Under the pieces are notes generated by a model. It did not search any database and was not told the origin of the DNA. It saw only the letters and a list, made by a program, of their open reading frames with translations. The translations under genes were made by a program, and so were the position numbers. A stretch of DNA of 64,000 nt, from contig NW_025935765.1 of NCBI RefSeq assembly GCF_000764305.2, forward strand, positions 620,001 to 684,000, given 5' to 3'. Position 1 is the first letter of the stretch; every line of letters starts with the position of its first letter. The stretch is from Hyalella azteca (taxonomy: Eukaryota > Arthropoda > Malacostraca > Amphipoda > Hyalellidae). Of this stretch, positions 50,530-59,500 are shown piece after piece.

Positions 50530-50836
50530 ATAAGTGACAATGCTTTCGCACAAAAAAAAATTGGGACGATTTCACCCCTCCCGGTACCCCAGGCTGGTCC
50601 TCCGGCCGTGCCGGTTGAGTTCTCACATAGCAACGGAAGAGCAGGTTGGCTCCCGGATTTTTATGGTTCCGGGCGTACCGGCAAAATTATTCAACATGTT
50701 GAATAATTTTTCCGACCAAGCCGGATTATGGCCACGCCTTCCAGGAACTCCCGGATCTCCAGTTTGATAACCGGTACCCCAGGAATCGATTCCGGGTGTC
50801 TTCCGGCCCTTTAACAGGCTATGTGAGAACGAGGCA
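50530..50836 (-). repeat. Right arm of the large inverted repeat
   Basis: A 307-bp reverse-complement copy of 49846-50176, beginning immediately after N at 50529 and ending ctatgtgagaacgaggca. Lacks the 23-bp segment of the left arm. A third copy of just the terminal motif (cttccggccctttaaccggt then tatgtgagaacggggca) lies at 50921-50957. Confidence 0.93.
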
Positions 50837-50977
50837 TTAAGCCCTGCCCCTTGCATATTACGCCCTGCCCCATATACCGGCTATAAATCCGGCATTTCAA
50901 CCGGCTTGACGTTTCCGGGACTTCCGGCCCTTTAACCGGTTATGTGAGAACGGGGCATATGAGCGCGAAATCCCATA

Positions 50978-51013
50978 GGACTTCTGACGAGCACAGACAC
51001 TCGTCAGAAGTCC
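50978..51013. repeat. Perfect 14-bp hairpin
   Basis: Arms ggacttctgacgag and ctcgtcagaagtcc with loop cacagaca, just right of the large inverted repeat. Confidence 0.9.
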
Positions 51014-51024
51014 CCCCTGAGGGG

Positions 51025-51474
51025 CAGTACGAAATTACGTTCCGTTCCCATTGTAAGAACTGGAAAGTAGGCTTCTACATTAGACGAATGCATGCACACA
51101 GCCACCGTTAGTTTGGATCTTTCTTGACTATAGTACAAGAAGTAGAGGTCTCTAGGTGGAGACTCGTACTATGGGAACGTGCTTACCCAACAGGCTATCG
51201 GGCCCAACGTACGGCTTAATGCAACAGAAAATTATGTAAAAAAAACGTATAAGTAAAAATACATAATTGGTGGAGAGGTAGTACGAAAGAAATTTACGAA
51301 CAATTCAAAGTTTATTTCAAATACTTGCCTAATAGATCAGCACTGCGCCTTCAAGCTAATTTTTTTGCCAGCCGTTGAGGTAAAGACTAAAATATTTCTT
51401 CTCTATCAGGCAAGATTATAATTTTAAAATAAATTTCTATATAATTCTTCCAAGGCTCAAGGTATTTCGTACTG
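51025..51474. mobile_element. Candidate 450-bp MITE with CAGTACGAAAT ends
   Basis: Begins cagtacgaaatta and ends tatttcgtactg, an 11-base terminal inverted repeat. The same 13-mer cagtacgaaatta also occurs at 49422-49434 in direct orientation, so 49422-51037 could instead be an insertion bounded by a 13-bp duplication. No clear target-site duplication around 51025-51474. Confidence 0.35.
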
Positions 51475-54261
51475 TCTCGTACCCTTTCTAGAATACTCGG
51501 CTCGCACATTATGTTGAGAATTGCCAGCGTTCTTCTATTCGCAACATGAATGTTGACATCCAGTGAATATTTAATATTGTTGACATCCGAGGTACGGCAT
51601 TCAATGCATGAATTGAGCGAGGTATCACCGTGGCAAGGAATGTGGATTCTTCTGCGGAAGTTGATTAAGGGAATCTGCCATTCTACATAAGTAGATTGCT
51701 GGCGATACCAATTAGAATTGGTGCTCGCGAATAACTAACCATTAAACTTAGGAACAAATGTGTGTAAACAATGCAACACTGATTATTTTTCAGGTCGTTT
51801 ATTAACAAAGTATGAAGAGGCAAGCGAACAAATGAGGAGACGTTTTAGATGCAAGATAAATAGTGCAAAACATGGTATAAAAATGCAGGCTTGGGGAATA
51901 GATGCGCACTGATCAAATTATTTGAGTTTTGCTATCATTCGACAAATTATTAGGCAAACATTGAACTGGTTTCTAATAACGAAATCAAAAGTTAAAGTCA
52001 CATTTAGATGACAAGCAGGCAGGAAAAGCAGTAGGAAAAATTCACAAGGTTCCGGGTTCTAGTTCGGGAAATTGCGCCCCAACCTGCAAATTCTGCTTTC
52101 CTTTGCATGCTTCTCTTAGTACTTAGCGAACACGTGGGAAATATCAGTTCTATGGACACTAGCGCTTAACTGTTTGTGCGACATAACAAGTGGAGTAAGG
52201 TTGACGTAAGTATAGGTTAATTATCAATAATAATTTTAATTAATTACTTATAACGTTATAAATTTCTTTAAACATTAGTGGGTTATACATGGTATGCATG
52301 CCCAGAAATGGCATGCCAATAATCGAAGTTGATTTCCATTACAAAGCAAAGACGATTCAACATCGATGGTGGTAAGCAGTGCAGCGAACTGAAAAATTAG
52401 AAATAACGCCTGTTTCATGTTTCATTTAACGAGCAATCAATTATCCGTAACAATCTCAACGGGAGTTCGTGCATAAAATTATTGAAAATAGGAAAAATCA
52501 CCATTACAAATCACGTAATGGTGATTCGACCCCTCCAAGGCGTCTAGCACCTAGCGACCCCTCTTCTCGGTGGTTGGTCAGTAGAAGGTGTTTGTTTATA
52601 CGGTAAGAAGATAATCATTGAACATCGATGTTTTACAGAATAATGATAAATAAATCTCGTGGCATTTTACATTAATAAATCATCGTAAAAAAATTAAGCT
52701 CGAACATATTTCTTGAAGGCATATAAAAGCTCGATTTAAGTTTAAAGACAGTCGTGTGCGGGAAGCTCAATTTGAAAATCACTTCAGATATAAACATCAG
52801 TTTGAAAAGCGCTCGCATATTCACAAAAGAACATTTCATGAGTTCGGCGGGTTAACCCTGTAATTAACAGCAGTAAGGTTGGCGCATTGTGTTGCTGTTT
52901 AGAAAATCAATGAGCAATACAAAATAAAGCGTTCTCTAAAATCGGTGACCGGCAAGACATGGCAGAATTTTCTACGCTAACCCCGCTGTACATGAGCATC
53001 TTAGCCGAGCTGCGTTATTTTCTGTTCTTTTTGATGTAGTTATATATTTAGTCCAGACAAAATACACTATATACGGTTAGAAAAAAAAAACGTTGAGCTT
53101 CACTCGATAGCAACAATTATTGCAGGATATTTAAGCGCTGGTTCCATTGGAATTATGGCGAATCATTTTTTGGAAAAGATATGGGAAGATAACAGACAAA
53201 AACAAATAACTGAAAATACACGAGTCACTCTAAAAAAACTTGGCAGTTTATACTGATCAAAAAATCGCTCTAAGCAAACATTGAGACAATGACAGTTTCC
53301 AAGAGTTAATGTTCTAAAATTTAAAATCTAATTAAACTTTATCCAATAAGATTACAAAACCTAAATTTGGTTTTAATATTTTCTCCTGAGCATCACTAAT
53401 AACTTATAAGTTGGGAACAGAATTTAATAATTCATAAATATTTTTAGGTTCTACAGGTTCGACCAGTTCTATTAATTTAATACTAGTTTTATTAATTTGT
53501 GCCGCTTCAACTGTGAGCAAATACATTCGGCAATGGTTTCCCAAGAAGCTTAGATTAAGTGTAACACTTATTATATTTTCCCATTTAATATTTATAATTC
53601 TTCTTAAAGTCTATTCATATAAAACAACACAAACGATGATAAAAGGAAAACATGCAACATTAATCTTCGCATTTCCAATACAAGGCCCTACACACGTAAC
53701 TAAATCATAGAGGCGTTATCCCCAACTCAAGCTATCGCAGTCACTGAGTACGATATTCTATTACAAAATTAATGCAAATTGCACTGCAATGCTTACATAA
53801 TCGCGGTGCATACATTATATGCACCGCGAACAGAAAACGGGCCAAGCGCGTGTATAACTAAAAAAAAAGAATTTAACAAACATCAAAAACAACTAATTCT
53901 ACAATCACCCGTGAGTATAAAAACTGTCCTCTCTTCTTACAATTTTCTAAGGGCACCGGTAATTCAGACATGTGCTCAAGAAGATTTTTACCAATTCCAT
54001 TTCCTTCCATTCAAGAAAAAAGTTTCAAATTCAACGTATTGGGATTCCCTTTACATGCATGAACTCAGTGAATCACTGCAAAAAATTATAATAATAATAA
54101 TGTAATAGCATATAAATAATTAAAATAGTTATAATTATTACCAATTATAATTTTCAGCTATAAACCTCGAGTCAACAGAAGCACCAAAACACTTAAGGAC
54201 CAGAAATAACGAGTCTGGGAAGACTCTGGCTCACCCATAATGCCTTTCTCAACACGTGCTA
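51475..54261. other. AT-rich gene-free DNA
   Basis: Nothing recognised except the hairpin at 53802-53828. Confidence 0.5.
53802..53828. repeat. Perfect 11-bp hairpin with 5-base loop
   Basis: Arms cgcggtgcata and tatgcaccgcg with loop catta; GC-rich stem in AT-rich DNA. Confidence 0.9.
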
Positions 54262-54465
54262 ACCTTCTTGAAATGCCTAGCACCTTACGGACCAGGCAAT
54301 AAGTCCAGCAGCTACCTCAAACAATTAGTTTGTTATGGAAATATTGGGTTCAGAAGGTCGGATCCCTTGTGGAATCAAGTCGCGAAAAGTACAAGAATCG
54401 GAAACAGGCCGTGGGCCTATTTCTTCAATGCCGACAAATCTATTCTCTTCTACCCTAAATTAGAG
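54262..54465 (+). mobile_element. LINE 3' UTR, copy 3
   Basis: Only the 3' end: ttcttgaaatgcctagcacc then ttacggaccaggcaataagt, ggatcccttgtggaatcaag, tcgcgaaaagtacaagaatc and ttcttcaatgccgac. It aligns along its length with the 3' UTR of copy 2 and partly with copy 1. No coding part left. Confidence 0.75.
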
Positions 54466-54577
54466 GAATACGGTACACTCGGATTCCTGCCGACACCGAT
54501 GTCACTATTCCCACTTTTGCACAGTTCTATAAGAGGTGCCCAAACTTGGAAGTATCCAGTCTACATGAGGAGGGTAG

Positions 54578-54811
54578 ACCCATGGTTGAACTATATGAGG
54601 TTGACCCACGAGGATTTCCGTCTTTCAGTTCAGCTTTCTTGTTACGTCTCTGAGATCGAGAAACGTTAACAATCCCGTCATTCCCACAACGGATTGGTTG
54701 ACTGGTTTGATCGCATTTCGGTCAATGGTTAATGTCTGTGACGTCGCAACAAACTACATCCGCAAAAATGAGCTTCTCATGGGTCAACCTTATACTAGTT
54801 CAACCATGGGT
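54578..54811. repeat. Inverted repeat with ~35-bp arms and 163-bp spacer
   Basis: Left arm (54578-54612) acccatggttgaactatatg then aggttgacccacgag; right arm (54776-54811) ctcatgggtcaaccttatac then tagttcaaccatgggt. They pair with about three mismatches and one base of slippage. Lies about 110 bases after LINE copy 3. Confidence 0.8.
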
Positions 54812-55979
54812 GTAGTCAGGGCGACGCAGGCTTCTGGACCTCAAAAATCTCCCATGCACAGCAATTAATGGACTTTCAGTGTTCTACTGAATAAATTCTC
54901 ACTTCGGGACTTGGTTCCGCTACTCTCAGTACTATGACAATCGATCAGTAAGAGCAATATCGAAAACTAATTTCACTTAACGATTCTATTTTCACACAAA
55001 AAAAAAACAGAAAAGGGTTACTATAAAAATAGATTTATTCACATACAATTGCATCTAAAAAAGCTTATTTGTTAGTTTACGGGAAGAACAAGTGCAATAC
55101 TCGACTTATCATTACGAAGAAGTAGCCTGCTTTGCAAGCTTGAATTATTTTCATTTAAAGTGGCCTCATGCCATCCCGCCAAAAAGAAATATTTTTAAAA
55201 TTGGAAATGGTGGCGGCATTAGATCCAAATAACTAAACATTTACAACTGATCTCCTTGACCAAGTCTGCTTCTCTGTGTGAGTCAATCAATTTGAACCTT
55301 TGATTATACGACGATGTTGAGAGTCGTTCGCCAGCAGTGAATCAATCATTCATTATGATGAACTGTACCTATTATTTCAAAAAGATTGTACTTCAATTCC
55401 TCGCCTACATCCATATTATACACAAAGCTCAACTTTCACCAACTTTACAATATGGTCCGTCAGTAACATAACCTTTTTCACCGAGTCAATACTTTTCGAC
55501 TGAATTTCTAAAACTCATATCGGCCAGACCAACCATATCTACCTGCGACAAGCTCCGACAAGTTAGGATACCTAGACCACCTCAAGCACTTGCTCTCAAA
55601 CATTTAATGTCGGTCATCAAAATACCTTACGAGTTATTCCCAACTTCAAAAATCAGTATTACGCTAACGGTGGCATAATATTCACTTCATGTCAGCTGCC
55701 CGATGCAATTCACCTTACGACGGTTCTCCAGGTTTATGCTCTGATAATTGGCGACTTTTCCATGAACTCCAACGTGTGTGATTCTCATCCAGCGTCTCCT
55801 GGTCGGACGTGACTCGCCACTCCAGCCTACGACAGGTCTGGCAAACGCATAATTCCCAATAGCTGGTGCCAATACATGCTGAGAATCTGAGCACGACGTT
55901 CTCAATAATAATAGACACCGTGTCAATGGTTCTGTCACTTCAATAGAAACAATAGAAACAGATGTTAACATTTTCAACG
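54812..55979. other. Gene-free DNA beyond the WASP 3' end
   Basis: AT-rich to 55680, moderate GC at 55690-55920. A minus-strand frame there (SIIIENVVLRFSACIGTSYW then ELCVCQTCRRLEWR) is not recognised and has no start or splice context. Confidence 0.4.
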
Positions 55980-56395
55980 GAAATCACATTTGTAAAAACT
56001 TTATTCGAGTAAAAAATGTTAGGAATCTTCGAGGATTCTGTGAAATATTTCAGAAACCTTGCTTAGGGAGTCTTCGGAGCCGAGCGGCAGGATGTTCTTA
56101 ATAGGGAATATCCTCAAACCTCATCAACGGAATATCCTCAAACCTCATCAACGGAATATCCTTAAACTTCTTTTATAAAATATTCTCAAACCTCATCAAC
56201 GTGATATCCTCCAACCTCAGTTACGGAATATCCTCGAATCTCATCAACGGGATATGCTCGAATCTCATTTACGGGATATCCTCAATCCTATGATACGGGA
56301 TATCCTCAAACCTAATCAACAGGACATTCCTAACCCCTCTCTTCGTGTCACTCTCCCACAGGACCAGAGGACGTGTCCTGCGTAAGGACGTGCCC
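55980..56395 (-). other. Putative 3' UTR and polyadenylation signal of WASP
   Basis: Downstream of the stop on the minus strand, a canonical AATAAA occurs at 56005-56000, about 390 bases from the stop. It is the first clear AATAAA found there. If used, the 3' UTR would contain the 24-bp tandem array at 56100-56325. Transcript data would be needed to confirm the end. Confidence 0.45.
56100..56325. repeat. 24-bp tandem array in putative WASP 3' UTR
   Basis: About nine copies of a unit like ggaatatcctcaaacctcat plus caac, with scattered substitutions (gatatc/aatatc, tcatcaac/tcatttac). It begins about 70 bases after the WASP stop codon. On the minus strand each unit reads as gttgatgaggtttgaggata plus ttcc. 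Confidence 0.9.
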
Positions 56396-56557
56396 TTAGT
56401 CCTCCTCCCATTCTTCCTCGTCCTCGTCCTCCGTATCGTCGTCATCGTCGCTGGCGCCCTGGATGACCTTCGCGCGGTTGTGCAGCGCCTCAGCCAACGC
56501 CCCTGCCAGGCCACCAAGGGGAGGAACCACCACGCCTCCGTCATCCTCGTTTTCCAC
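56396..56557 (-). CDS. WASp: WASP terminal coding exon: central helix and acidic tail
   Basis: Exon of 162 bp including the TAA stop, entered in phase 0 after acceptor ttttgtttag. It encodes VENEDDGG, then the amphipathic central (C) helix LAGALAEALHNRAKVIQG, then the acidic (A) region DDDDDTEDEDEEEWEED. The single Trp three residues before the C-terminal Asp is the conserved Arp2/3-contacting residue of WASP family tails. Together with the two upstream WH2 motifs this is a complete V-V-C-A output module. Confidence 0.93.
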   Translation of the reverse strand: MENEDDGGVVVPPLGGLAGALAEALHNRAKVIQGASDDDDDTEDEDEEEWEED

Positions 56558-59500
56558 CTAAACAAAAATTAAATCAAAATTTCCGTTCAGGGACCGTACT
56601 ATCAAAACTCGCTCAAGTGCGTATAGCGGTAAAAAGTACCAAAGTACTTTTTACCTGTGATTACTGGGTTAGTTTTTTGATAATAAGGCCCAAGATTTTT
56701 GCAATTATTTATATGAATACATTAGAGTCTACATATCATTACTAATTCTTCAATAAGTCCGAAATTGTGGCCATTATTTTTCTTCATTCTGTTGAATAAG
56801 CAAATACTTACCGGCATGATTGATAAATTGAAATCAATCATCTGTAAATTATTTGTGTGTATTCAAAAGATAAAATAATCCGCTCTAAAAAAGTTCCGCG
56901 ACCATTTTCAGGTCGCATCGACACTATCTTACAACTCATCCTATAATTCACCCTTTATTTTTAAAGCATAGTTGAAGACCCACTCACGAAACACTATTAA
57001 ATATTAATCCATATATTCTAATGAATGGATGCAAGTAACATAGGAAAACAACTCTCAACATAATCGAAGACATACAATCAAATTTATTTGTATTTCATCC
57101 ATTCATGGAGAAATTACTACCTTAGACCTAACCAAGAATTTACTATAGACCAAACACATAAGACCTAAACAAGAATTTACTATAGACCAAACACATTAGA
57201 CCTAACCAAGAATTTACTATAGACCAAACACATAAGACCTAACCAAGAATTTACTATAGACCAAACACATAAGACCTAACCAAGAATTTACTATAGACCA
57301 AACACATAAGACCTAACCAAGAATTTACTATAGACCAAACACATAAGACCTAACCAAGAATTTACTATAGACCAAACACATAAGACCTAACCAAGAATTT
57401 ACTATAGACCAAACACATAAGACCTAACCAAGAATTTACTATAGACCAAACACATAAGACCTAACCAAGAATTTACTATAGACCAAACACATAAGACCTA
57501 ACCAAGAATTTACTATAGACCAAACACATAAGACCTAACCAAGAATTTACTATAGACCAAACACATAAGACCTAACCAAGAATTTACTATAGACCAAACA
57601 CATAAGACCTAACCAAGAATTTACTATAGACCAAACACATAAGACCTAACCAAGAATTTACTATAGACCAAACACATAAGACNACGCGCTTGAGGTTGAC
57701 GCCGCCCCTGATCTGGTCGAGGAGCTGCGAGCGCGAGTCTGCTACAGGCGCACGCTCCGCCACCTCCACTTTCTGCAACACGGTAATGCGTCACAACTAG
57801 ACGTGACATCACTTATAATATCTTATATTATAATGCATACTCTTAAAACACCCTTTAATATATTAAACTATGTAACTTCATGTATAGCTTCTCTCCTTCA
57901 ATACTACTCTAATTAATGTGTTCACTTCAAAACATTGAACTATTTTTACAGTTCCTGCTCATTCTAGTGCGTCATGAATAAGCCAAAACGTAAAATTTAA
58001 CGTTTTAATGTCGTAATGACATTGAAATGTCTCAATATTTTAGCAAAGTCACCCAACGTCAAGCTATCTTAATATGTCATCAGAATGCCCCAATACAAAG
58101 CTTCCCATTAATAAACTATCAAGCCATTATAATATTTTATTATAACGCCCCAAAGTTAAATAATCAGTCATTAATCAATACCCCAGAACGAAGAACAACT
58201 TAAAATTCTCAATTATACCCGACATTTATAATATCGATAAGTGGCATTAATACGAAAATGGAGTTGTAATGTTAGGTGATTTGTATCAAGTTAAATGATA
58301 GTTGAATGAAATTTGAAACGTTGCAGTGAATCAAGGATGAAGTGCAAGGAGTTTCGTAGCAATGATACGATAGGCCTAGCTTGAATAGGCTTAATTACTA
58401 GGACCAGTTGATCGAATCCCATCGTATTTACGGCTGTTTTTATAACTTATTACTACTTATACGGGAGTTCATCGTCTATACACAACAGCGAAAGATGCAT
58501 CATATAAACTAATTTACAAATGATTAAAAGATAATAACGTGTAAATAAATAAAAAATAAAGAATTAAATTAGTAGGTACTGATAATTAATCATTACTAAC
58601 CATAATACGGTGATTATAATCAGTATCTTCAAGAATCACGGGTTCTCCTAAATAAATCAATTTAAAACACAAAAATATACATGGAGCACGGAGTCGTATA
58701 TCATAACCACTCATATACTATCATTTAATAAGGAACAAGGAACGTCTCTAGAGACCCATTTTTAAACGGTCAATATGACCGTTTAAAGCTCTATTTATTT
58801 GCATTACAAATGAAGCAGATATGAAGTAAAAGCGATAGTGAGAAACATCAATCAATAAACGGTATGGGATAGTGATGTGAAAGTAAAATCAAGCCTAAAT
58901 TTTTAAAGCAAAAAACAAAAAACTTATTACTCAAATGCAAATAAAAGCAAAACACCACAAGACAAAAAATTATTTAAGACATGTAAGCAAAAGAAAAGCA
59001 CCACAAGGCAAAAAAGTATTTCAAAAAATGTGCAAAAGCAAAGCACCACAGGACGAAAAAGTATTTCAAATGGGTAAACAGAAGCAAAACACCACAAAAC
59101 AAAATATTATTCCTAAAATGAAAATAAAGGCAAACCACAGGACGAAAAATTATTTCTAAAATGTAAACAAAAGGAAAGCACAAGACAAAGTATTTCAAAA
59201 ATGTTAACAAAAGTAAAACACCACACGGCAAAAAATTATTTCTAAAACGTGAACAGAAGCAAAGCAATACAAGGAAGCGGATTTTTCAGCTTAATAATTC
59301 TTAAGGAAGCGAGCTCGGCAGATCTACCTGACCAGCCGACGTAGGCGTCTGAAGAGGCAACGCCGAGGTAGACGAGTGTAGGGCACAAAGTTCACGATAA
59401 CATTACTATTACAAGCAAAATATAAAAAATATAACTCAGTACTACTATTACATGCATTATATAAAAAATATAACTCAGTTAAATATAAAAAATGCGCTAA

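Noticed and set aside
54256..54669. A 137-codon plus-strand frame
   Set aside because: Its first half is the non-coding 3' UTR of the LINE family (matching copies 1 and 2), so the frame is accidental.
55687..55977. Minus-strand frames of 67-96 codons downstream of WASP
   Set aside because: No recognisable domain, no splice or start context, two overlapping frames equally open.
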